Assembly: GCA_030147945.1 (NCBI GenBank)
Contig: JASBUL010000045.1
Span: forward strand, 1 to 38,962
Origin: Oceanococcus sp.
GTDB lineage: Bacteria; Pseudomonadota; Gammaproteobacteria; Nevskiales; Oceanococcaceae
DNA: 38,962 nucleotides
Direction: 5' to 3'
Positions within the stretch are counted from its first letter, which is position 1. Each line of letters opens with the position of its first letter. The notes under the pieces are model-generated. The model saw only the letters and a list, made by a program, of their open reading frames with translations. It was not told the origin of the DNA and made no database searches. Positions 32,262 to 38,962 of the stretch are shown here, piece after piece. Position numbers and translations under genes: made by a program.

Positions 32262-35200
32262 TTTTTTTATCGATAGGCCCATCTTTGCCTGGGTTATCGC
32301 CATTGTGATCATGCTCGCTGGGGCCCTGGCCTTGCGCTCGCTGCCGGTCGAGCGTTTTCCCACGGTGGCGCCGCCATCGGTGGAGGTCCGGGCCCAGTAC
32401 CCCGGGGCGTCAGCGCAGACCCTGACCAATTCGGTGACCCAGGTCATCGAGCAGCAAATGACCGGTGTCGATGGGCTGCTGTATATGAGCTCAAGCAGTG
32501 ATTCCACCGGCAATGCCCGCATCACGCTGACCTTTGAGCCAGGCACCGACCCCGACATCGCGCAGGTCCAGGTTCAGAACAAACTGCAGCTGGCCGAGCC
32601 ACGCCTGCCGCAGGCCGTGCAGGATCAGGGTGTGCAGGTGGTCAAGGCCAACTCCAACTTCCTCATGGTGTTGGCGCTGATTTCAACCGACGGTCGCCTC
32701 GACCGCACCGACCTGGCTGATTTCATCGCCACCGATCTGCAGGACCCGATCGGACGTGTGACCGGCGTTGGCACCACCCAGCTGTTCGGTGCTCAGTACG
32801 CCATGCGCATCTGGCTCAATCCCACCCGGTTGACCCAGTACGAGCTCACCGTGGGCGATGTGATCTCGGCCATTGAAGTGCAGAACGCTCAGGTCACGGT
32901 CGGCCAGCTGGGTGGTCTGCCGGCGATTCAAGGGCAGCAGCTCAATGCCACCATCACGGCGCAAACCCGCCTGGAATCCGCAGACCAGTTCCGCCGCATT
33001 CTGATCAAGACCGACAGCGATGGCGCGCGCGTAACTCTCGGCGACATTGCCCGGGTGGAGCTGGGTGCCGAGGACTACAGCATCGAGTCCTACTATGCTG
33101 GCCAGCCTTCGTCCGGCATGGGGATCAATCTGGCGCCGGGGGCCAATGCACTGGACACCGCCCTGCGTGTGCGCGAGCGCATTGCCGAGCTGGAAGCCTA
33201 CTTCCCCGAAGGGGTTGAGGTGCGTTTTCCCTACGACACCACGCCGTTTGTCAGCACCGCCATCCATGAGGTCTACAAGACTCTGTTCGAGGCTGTGCTG
33301 CTGGTCTTTTTGGTCATGTTGCTGTTCCTGCAGAACCTGCGTGCAACCCTGATTCCGACACTGGCCGTACCGGTGGTGTTGCTCGGCACCTTCGGCGTCA
33401 TGGCGGTGGCCGGGTTTTCGATCAACATGTTGACCATGTTTGGCATGGTGCTGGCCATCGGTCTGCTGGTCGATGACGCCATTGTGGTGGTTGAGAATGT
33501 TGAGCGCGTCATGCATGAGGAAGGCCTGCCGCCGCTGGAGGCGACCCGCCGTTCCATGGGCCAGATCACCGGCGCCTTGATTGGTATTGGCGTGGTCCTT
33601 TCGGCCGTGTTCGTGCCGATGGCCTTCTTTCCAGGTTCCACCGGCGCGATCTATCGTCAGTTCTCACTCACCATCGTCACCGCCATGTCCTTGTCGGTGC
33701 TGGTGGCGCTGGTGTTCACGCCGGCCCTTTGCGCAACCTTGCTGAAGCCGCCGCAGGAGGAAGATCACGGCCCGTTGAAACGCTGGTTGGGTTGGTTCAA
33801 TCGTGGCATGGACAAAGGCACGCGTGGCTATCAGGCGTCGGTCAGCCATATCGCAAAGCGCACCGGCCGCTACACCCTGATTTATGTCGCGATTATCGCG
33901 GTACTGGGGGTTCTGTTCATGCGCTTGCCGACGGCGTTCCTGCCCGAGGAAGACCAGGGGCTGCTGCTGACCCAGGTGGTTTTGCCACAGGGTGCAACAC
34001 AGGAACGCACGCTGAAAACCGTCGGAGAGGTGGGTGATTACTACGCCGCGCTGGACAGTGTCGAGGGCGCCTTCACCATCGCCGGGTTCGGCTTTGCCGG
34101 GCGTGGCCAGAATGTCGGCCTGGCCTTCGTCAATCTGAAGCCCTGGGAAGAGCGCGATCCGCAGACGGAAAGCGCCATGGCCATTCTGGACAGCACCAAT
34201 GAGCCATTTTCCAAGATCAAGGACGGTATGGCCTTCGCGTTCAACCTGCCACTGGTGCGAGGTCTGGGCAACGCCACCGGTTTTGATTTGCAGCTGCAGG
34301 ACCGCGGTGGCATCGGGCATGAAGCGCTCAGTGAAGCGCGCGACACCCTGATCAAAAAGGCCAATGACAGTCCCATATTGTCCAAAGTGCGGGCCAACGG
34401 TCAGGAAGACACACCGCAATACCGCATCGATATCGACTACCAAAAAGCACGTGCGCTGAGCATCCCGCTAGCCGAGATCGGACAGATGCTGTCGGTGGCC
34501 TGGGGCTCACGCTACGTCAATGATTTTCTCGACAATGGCCGCGTCAAACGCGTGTATTTGCAGGGCGATGCCCCGTACCGCATGTTGCCGGAGGATTTCA
34601 GTCACTGGTATCTGCGCAACAGCCATGGCGACATGGTGCCGTTCAGCAGCATTGCCAGCGGGCACTGGGATTACGGCTCGCCGCGACTGGAGCGCTACAA
34701 CGGGGTGCCGGCGATGCAGATCCTGGGAGAGCCGGCTGAGGGCTACAGCTCCGGTCAGGCCATGCAGGAGATGGAAGCACTGGTGGCTTCGCTGGGGCCG
34801 GGCATCGGTTTCGAGTGGACCGGGGTGTCGTTGCAGCAGCAGCAATCAGGTTCCATGGCGCCGTACCTGTACATGATCTCGATCATCGTGGTGTTTCTGT
34901 CGCTGGCCGCCCTGTATGAGAGCTGGAGCATCCCGTTCGCGGTGATTCTGGTGGTGCCGCTGGGTGTGTTGGGCGCGGTGCTGGCGGCATTGAGTCGCGA
35001 TCTGACCAACGACGTGTTTTTCCAGGTCGGAATTCTGACCACGATCGGTCTGGCGGCCAAGAACGCCATTCTGATTGTTGAATTCGCCCGCGATTTGCAA
35101 GACCAGGGCAGAGATATGTTGTCAGCAGTGTTGGAGGCGGCACGCATACGCTTGCGCCCCATCCTGATGACCTCGATGGCGTTCACCTTGGGGGTAACCC

Positions 35201-35382
35201 CGCTCGCGCTGAGCTCCGGCGCGGGTGCCGCGGCCCGTGTGGCGATAGGCTCCGCGGTGTTTGGCGGGATGTTGGCCGCAACCTTTCTGGCCATTTTCTT
35301 CATCCCGCTGTTCTACCTCCTGGTGACCCGCTGGGCTGGCCGTCGAAACCCCACGACCCAGCCCGTTACCGCCGGCAGTTGA
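32254..35382 (+). CDS. RND multidrug efflux pump (AcrB/MexB type, HAE1)
   Basis: The proton-driven inner-membrane trimer expels hydrophobic compounds. The 1042-residue protein has the expected 12 membrane segments and two large periplasmic loops. The proton-relay aspartates D407 and D408 fall at exactly the E. coli AcrB positions ([14 protein letters not shown]), and the partner Lys is K936 ([12 protein letters not shown]). [18 protein letters not shown] and [15 protein letters not shown] are typical of the HAE1 group. It overlaps the adaptor gene and is followed by a strong terminator. No TolC/OprM-type gene follows, so the channel must come from elsewhere. Confidence 0.96.
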   Translation: MVNFFIDRPIFAWVIAIVIMLAGALALRSLPVERFPTVAPPSVEVRAQYPGASAQTLTNSVTQVIEQQMTGVDGLLYMSSSSDSTGNARITLTFEPGTDPDIAQVQVQNKLQLAEPRLPQAVQDQGVQVVKANSNFLMVLALISTDGRLDRTDLADFIATDLQDPIGRVTGVGTTQLFGAQYAMRIWLNPTRLTQYELTVGDVISAIEVQNAQVTVGQLGGLPAIQGQQLNATITAQTRLESADQFRRILIKTDSDGARVTLGDIARVELGAEDYSIESYYAGQPSSGMGINLAPGANALDTALRVRERIAELEAYFPEGVEVRFPYDTTPFVSTAIHEVYKTLFEAVLLVFLVMLLFLQNLRATLIPTLAVPVVLLGTFGVMAVAGFSINMLTMFGMVLAIGLLVDDAIVVVENVERVMHEEGLPPLEATRRSMGQITGALIGIGVVLSAVFVPMAFFPGSTGAIYRQFSLTIVTAMSLSVLVALVFTPALCATLLKPPQEEDHGPLKRWLGWFNRGMDKGTRGYQASVSHIAKRTGRYTLIYVAIIAVLGVLFMRLPTAFLPEEDQGLLLTQVVLPQGATQERTLKTVGEVGDYYAALDSVEGAFTIAGFGFAGRGQNVGLAFVNLKPWEERDPQTESAMAILDSTNEPFSKIKDGMAFAFNLPLVRGLGNATGFDLQLQDRGGIGHEALSEARDTLIKKANDSPILSKVRANGQEDTPQYRIDIDYQKARALSIPLAEIGQMLSVAWGSRYVNDFLDNGRVKRVYLQGDAPYRMLPEDFSHWYLRNSHGDMVPFSSIASGHWDYGSPRLERYNGVPAMQILGEPAEGYSSGQAMQEMEALVASLGPGIGFEWTGVSLQQQQSGSMAPYLYMISIIVVFLSLAALYESWSIPFAVILVVPLGVLGAVLAALSRDLTNDVFFQVGILTTIGLAAKNAILIVEFARDLQDQGRDMLSAVLEAARIRLRPILMTSMAFTLGVTPLALSSGAGAAARVAIGSAVFGGMLAATFLAIFFIPLFYLLVTRWAGRRNPTTQPVTAGS

Positions 35383-35405
35383 CCCCACTGTCGCGGTAAA
35401 CTGAG

Positions 35406-35439
35406 CGTGGGCCACCGTCCAAGGTGGCCCACGTTTTTT
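35406..35439 (+). terminator. Terminator of the efflux operon
   Basis: CGTGGGCCACC (35406-35416) pairs perfectly with GGTGGCCCACG (35423-35433) around a six-base loop, followed by six T. It lies 24 bases after the pump stop and 15 bases before the transporter start codon. Confidence 0.93.
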
Positions 35440-35453
35440 CAACGGCTTCGTTC

Positions 35454-36767
35454 ATGCGCCCACTTCCCCCTGGTTTTGCCCGTCATCGCTGGACCGGCTT
35501 CACGCTGCTGGCGGTCACCTTTGTGCTTGGCTTTTTCCATCGCATCGCACCGGGTGTGGTGGCGCCCGACCTGATGGCCAGTTTCAGTATTTCAGCCGCT
35601 GCGCTGGGTACTCTGGCGGCGGTGTATTACTACATCTACACCTTGCTGCAGATTCCTGCCGGCATCCTGTCGGATACCCTGGGACCACGTTACACCGTGG
35701 GCCTTGCCGGGCTGATCGCGGCCATGGGGACTGTGATGTTCGGGCTGGCCGAGGATTTCACCACCGCCTCGATCGGGCGCATGCTGGTGGGTTTGGGTGT
35801 TTCCTTCACCTTTGTTGGTTTGATGAAGTTCAACACCCTGTGGTTTCCCGAGAATCGCTACGGGGTGGTGTCCGGACTGACGCTGCTGATCGGCAATGCC
35901 GGCGCGGTACTGGCCGCAACGCCGCTGGCCCTGGTGCTGAATGTCGCAACCTGGCGCGAGGTGTTCGTCGGGGTGGGCGTGGTCGGCGCATTGCTGGCCG
36001 CCTCGACCTTGCTACTGCTGCGCAATCACCCGCGCGATGCCGGCTATCCCGATATCCAGACGCTGCAGGGCTTGCCCCCGCATCCGCCGGCACACCGGCA
36101 CTGGAGTCGCGAGCTGTACGGGGCGCTGAGCAATCGCCACGTGTGGCCGGTGTTCCTGGTCATGTTCGGCCTGGTCGGCACCGCCCTGGCGTTTGTCGGT
36201 CTGTGGTGCGTGCCCATGATGCAGGACGTGCACGGCGCCTCGCGCACGGCCGCGGCCAATTGCGCCACGGTCATGCTGATTGCCACCGCAGTGGGTTCGT
36301 TCTTTGGCGGCACGGTCTCCGATGCGCTGGGGCGTCGCCGCCCCATGGTGGTGGTGTGCGCGCTGGGCGTGCTGGCCAGCTGGCTGGGCTTGCTGTTTCT
36401 GCCCTGGACGCCAGGCTGGTCGGCCTGGCTGTTGCTGGGCCTGCTGGGTCTGTGTGCCGGTGGCAGTACGGTGTCTTACGCGGTGGCCAAGGAAGTCGCG
36501 CCACCGCTGTTTGCAGGCATGTCGATCGCCGTGGCCAACACCGGCCTTTTCGCCGGCGCGGCGGTGGCCCAGCCGCTGTTTGGGTGGGCTATGGACGTGC
36601 TGTGGCAGGGTGAGCTGGTCAACCAGCTGCGTGTGTACGAGTGGATCGACTACCGCCGTGGGCTGTATCTTTCCGCCGGGCTGGCCTTGATGGGGCTGCT
36701 GGTCAGCCTCACCCTGAAAGAAACATACTGCCGCAACATCAACTGGAAACCCGCTGATCATGGTTGA
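35454..36767 (+). CDS. Major facilitator superfamily transporter
   Basis: The 437-residue inner-membrane protein has about 12 hydrophobic segments. The MFS loop motif between segments 2 and 3 appears as GILSDTLGPRYTVGL, with a second copy, GGTVSDALGRRRPMVV, after the central loop. The N-terminus (GFFHRIAPGVVAPDLMASF, LGTLAAVYYYIYTLLQIPAG) is of the type in organic-anion/hexuronate-like carriers, but I cannot name the substrate. The ATG at 35454 is chosen because an in-frame GTG at 35424 lies inside the upstream terminator. It overlaps the acyl-CoA dehydrogenase start by eight bases, so a carboxylic acid substrate feeding beta-oxidation is possible, as inference. How it is transcribed so close after a terminator is unclear. 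Confidence 0.88.
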   Translation: MRPLPPGFARHRWTGFTLLAVTFVLGFFHRIAPGVVAPDLMASFSISAAALGTLAAVYYYIYTLLQIPAGILSDTLGPRYTVGLAGLIAAMGTVMFGLAEDFTTASIGRMLVGLGVSFTFVGLMKFNTLWFPENRYGVVSGLTLLIGNAGAVLAATPLALVLNVATWREVFVGVGVVGALLAASTLLLLRNHPRDAGYPDIQTLQGLPPHPPAHRHWSRELYGALSNRHVWPVFLVMFGLVGTALAFVGLWCVPMMQDVHGASRTAAANCATVMLIATAVGSFFGGTVSDALGRRRPMVVVCALGVLASWLGLLFLPWTPGWSAWLLLGLLGLCAGGSTVSYAVAKEVAPPLFAGMSIAVANTGLFAGAAVAQPLFGWAMDVLWQGELVNQLRVYEWIDYRRGLYLSAGLALMGLLVSLTLKETYCRNINWKPADHG

Positions 36768-37902
36768 CCAAGCCGAACTTGAACTTTTCCGCGACAACGT
36801 CCGCCGCTTTATTGAAGAAGAGGCGCAGCCGCACTACGAACAGTGGGAGAAAGACGGCATCGTGCCCAAATCGTTCTACCGCAAGATGGGTGAGAACGGC
36901 TTGCTGTGCGTGGATCAACCAGAAGAATATGGCGGCATCGGCGCGCCGTTCGAGTTTTCCGTGGTGGTACTGGAAGAAGCTGCGCGCATGGGGTTTATGG
37001 CCCTGGCCAGCAATCTCAGCGTGCATTCGGATATCGCCGCTCCGTACATCCTGCATCTGGGCAGCGAAGAGCAGAAGCAGTTTTACCTGCCGCGCATGGC
37101 CAGCGGCGACTGCATCGGCGCCATCGGCATGACCGAACCCGGTGCGGGCTCCGATTTGCAGGGCATTCGCTCGCGCGCTGATGCTGATGGTCAGGGCGGT
37201 TATGTGGTCAACGGCGGCAAGACCTTCATCACCAACGGGCAGAATGCCGGAGTGGTGGTGGCCGCGATCAAGACCGACCCGGCGGCCGGTGCCAAAGGCA
37301 CCACGCTGTTTCTGCTTGACACCGATCAGGACGGATTCTCACGCGGGCGCAACCTGGAAAAAATCGGTCAGCATGCCGCTGACACCTCCGAACTGTTCTT
37401 CAAGGACATGAAAGTCGGCGCCGACAAGGTGCTGGGTCGGCTCGGCGGTGGCTTCGGTCATCTGATCGATGAACTGCCGCGCGAGCGCCTGGTGCTGGCC
37501 GCCATGGCCGTGGCGCACGCGCGCGGAGCACTGGAACGCACAGTGGCCTACGTGCAGGAGCGCAAGGCATTCGGGCAGAGCATCGCCAGCTTCCAGAACA
37601 CGCGCTTTACCCTGGCGCGTCTGAAATCCGATATCGAGGTCCATCAGGCCTACGTCAACGAATGCTCCGGCAAGTACCAGCGTGGCGAGATGGATGTGCC
37701 GACCGCGGCCATGATCAAGTACGCCACCACCGAACTGGAAGGGCGCGTGGTCGACCAGTGCCTGCAGCTGTTCGGCGGCTACGGCTACATGAGCGAATAC
37801 CCGATCTCGCGTGATTTTGTTGACGCGCGCATCCAGCGCATCTACGGCGGCACTTCGGAAATCATGCTCGAAGTGATTGCCCGTTCGGTGCTGGGGCGTT
37901 AA
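36760..37902 (+). CDS. Acyl-CoA dehydrogenase (long-chain/isovaleryl type)
   Basis: The FAD enzyme would oxidise an acyl-CoA to the 2-enoyl-CoA. The 380-residue protein has the two family signatures, AIGMTEPGAGSDLQGI (about 121-136) and the C-terminal QLFGGYGYMSEYPISRD. At the site where medium- and short-chain enzymes have the catalytic Glu (YEGT), this protein has Gly363 (IYGGTSE). Instead Glu242 in LPRERLVLA is placed as in long-chain and isovaleryl-CoA dehydrogenases, so the base is on the alternative helix. It is co-translated with the MFS gene. Substrate could be a long straight-chain or a branched acyl-CoA. Confidence 0.92.
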   Translation: MVDQAELELFRDNVRRFIEEEAQPHYEQWEKDGIVPKSFYRKMGENGLLCVDQPEEYGGIGAPFEFSVVVLEEAARMGFMALASNLSVHSDIAAPYILHLGSEEQKQFYLPRMASGDCIGAIGMTEPGAGSDLQGIRSRADADGQGGYVVNGGKTFITNGQNAGVVVAAIKTDPAAGAKGTTLFLLDTDQDGFSRGRNLEKIGQHAADTSELFFKDMKVGADKVLGRLGGGFGHLIDELPRERLVLAAMAVAHARGALERTVAYVQERKAFGQSIASFQNTRFTLARLKSDIEVHQAYVNECSGKYQRGEMDVPTAAMIKYATTELEGRVVDQCLQLFGGYGYMSEYPISRDFVDARIQRIYGGTSEIMLEVIARSVLGR

Positions 37903-37922
37903 TCGCAGGACGCCGGCGCGTG

Positions 37923-38962
37923 ATGCGTGACGCGGTCGCAAACGGCCTCTGGCAGGTGGGCGAGGCCGAGTTTGACGCATCCACCGGCATCTTGCGCAGC
38001 GCTGCCGGCCAGGTCAGTCTGGATCGTAGCTGTCGAGCTATCCTGCTGGCGCTGATCAAGGCCGAGGGCGAGCCGATCAGCAAGGATGAGCTGCTTGAGC
38101 TGGGCTGGCCGGGGCGCATCGTTCACGAAAATTCTCTGGCCAAGGCGGTGAGCCGCTTGCGCCAGGCCCTTGGTGTCCAGGGCGAAGCCTTGCAGGCTTT
38201 GTATGGTCGGGGTTACTGCTTGACGCTGCCGGTGCAGCTTTCGAGTCGCAGTGAAGCGCAGGCGATGCGCGCCGGTCAGGCCGCACGACCACGCATGCTG
38301 AGCGGAATGGGCATGCTGGCGCTTGCGCTGATCGTGGTTGCGTTGGCTGCGGTCGTGGCCAGTTGGTACGCCCAGCGCGATCAGGCCCATTATCAGCAGC
38401 AGGCCGACGCCTTGTTGAGTTTCCTTGCCGACGATGTGCTGGCCAGCGCCGACCCCTACCACATGCAGCGCCTGGACGATGCATCTCTGCGCGAGATCGT
38501 GGAGCGTACGGCGGCCACCGTGGATGTGCGTTTTGCCGGACAACCGGCCGCCCAGATGGCGCTGCATCGCGTGCTTGCCAGAGCCTTTGGCGGCTGGGGT
38601 GAGTACGACAAGGCGGTCAATCACTACGATCGTGCCCAGGCACTGGCAAAACGGTTGTTCGGCGCCGAGTCCGCCGAGACGGTTCCGCTGGATATCGCGT
38701 TGTGTCACAACATGCGTCTGTCAGGTGCAACACGGCGCGCCGAGCCGGTTTGTGCGCGAGCCGAGCAACATGCCCAGCTGCGAGCCCCCGAGCTGCTGGC
38801 TGATGCCCGCATCGCCCGCGCCAAGCTGCTTTTCGAGACCGGTGACTATGCGCAAGCGGTGTCGATGCTGGTGGCTGTGCGGCAGTCCGGCGGCGCGCTC
38901 ACGGATGCCCAGCAGGCCGATGCCGCCTGGTTTCTCGGTCTGTGTCTGCGCAAGCTGGCGCG
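37923..38962 (+). CDS. ToxR/CadC-like membrane transcription regulator with TPR-like region (partial at window end)
   Basis: The frame is open from 37923 to the window edge (at least 346 residues). Residues 8-103 form an OmpR-type winged helix (DELLELGWPGRIVHENSLAK, VSRLRQALG, LYGRGYCLTLP), followed by a linker, one membrane helix at about 125-148 (MLALALIVVALAAVVASW) and a periplasmic region rich in helices with TPR-like character (FGGWGEYDKAVNHYDRAQAL; AKLLFETGDYAQAVSML). There is no receiver domain, so it signals across the membrane directly like CadC. A GTG one codon earlier is an alternative start. It begins 20 bases after the acyl-CoA dehydrogenase gene and may control the genes before it or genes beyond the window. 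Confidence 0.85.
   Translation, partial: MRDAVANGLWQVGEAEFDASTGILRSAAGQVSLDRSCRAILLALIKAEGEPISKDELLELGWPGRIVHENSLAKAVSRLRQALGVQGEALQALYGRGYCLTLPVQLSSRSEAQAMRAGQAARPRMLSGMGMLALALIVVALAAVVASWYAQRDQAHYQQQADALLSFLADDVLASADPYHMQRLDDASLREIVERTAATVDVRFAGQPAAQMALHRVLARAFGGWGEYDKAVNHYDRAQALAKRLFGAESAETVPLDIALCHNMRLSGATRRAEPVCARAEQHAQLRAPELLADARIARAKLLFETGDYAQAVSMLVAVRQSGGALTDAQQADAAWFLGLCLRKLA

Noticed and set aside
35424-35453. GTG at 35424 as start of the MFS transporter
   Set aside because: It lies in the terminator stem and adds residues before the family start; the ATG at 35454 is better.
1-38962. Searched for CRISPR arrays, insertion sequences, phage genes and attachment sites
   Set aside because: No direct-repeat arrays, transposase or integrase genes were seen; the tRNA-Thr 3' end has no visible duplicate in the window.

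Overview
The window looks like chromosomal DNA of a GC-rich gammaproteobacterium. The evidence is the order tuf, S10, spc, alpha ribosomal clusters with gammaproteobacterial-type proteins, birA-coaX next to a tRNA-Thr, a fused RlmKL, an AcrAB-type pump with an AcrR-like operator, a GlyGly-CTERM protease, and a DUF1302 outer-membrane protein. A lineage such as Nevskiales/Salinisphaerales is plausible, but this is a guess from family content. I saw no insertion sequence, prophage, CRISPR array or plasmid gene. Genes fill almost everything; no gene-free stretch exceeds 300 bases.

Region 1 (1-13.9 kb) holds the 3' end of tuf and then a complete S10-spc-alpha ribosomal cluster on the + strand: rpsJ, rplC, rplD, rplW, rplB, rpsS, rplV, rpsC, rplP, rpmC, rpsQ, rplN, rplX, rplE, rpsN, rpsH, rplF, rplR, rpsE, rpmD, rplO, secY, rpmJ, rpsM, rpsK, rpsD, rpoA, rplQ. 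It closes with a strong terminator. A good promoter-like sequence lies across the tuf stop, followed at once by a perfect terminator hairpin just before rpsJ, which looks like a transcription attenuator. A second structured leader lies between rpsJ and rplC.

Region 2 (14-21.7 kb) has a DUF1302 outer-membrane protein with its own promoter and terminator, and a short lipoprotein ending in an HEIWH zinc-protease-like motif. On the - strand is a tightly overlapped unit, acyl-CoA synthetase, plsY, birA, coaX, tRNA-Thr(UGU), linking fatty-acid activation, phospholipid synthesis and cofactor (biotin, CoA) metabolism.

Region 3 (21.8-26.3 kb) has a + strand unit of four tightly packed genes: a sensor-less histidine kinase, a membrane class III nucleotide cyclase, a one-domain asparaginase homologue, and an unrecognised 54-residue membrane protein. 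It ends at a bidirectional terminator shared with a convergent small outer-membrane barrel. A DUF2946 gene and a divergent small Cys-rich anchored protein follow.

Region 4 (26.3-30.9 kb) has rlmKL, whose N-terminal methyltransferase half has lost its SAM-binding and catalytic motifs while the C-terminal half is intact, and a secreted subtilisin-family protease with a GlyGly-CTERM tail that overlaps a convergent tetR-type gene.

Region 5 (30.9-39 kb) has a divergent TetR/RND-pump locus with a perfect 20-bp palindrome between overlapping promoters, then an MFS transporter coupled to an acyl-CoA dehydrogenase, and the start of a ToxR/CadC-like membrane regulator that runs off the end. The most unusual items are the half-dead RlmKL, the kinase-cyclase-asparaginase-small-protein unit with non-canonical cyclase specificity residues, the S10 attenuator, and the HEIWH lipoprotein.
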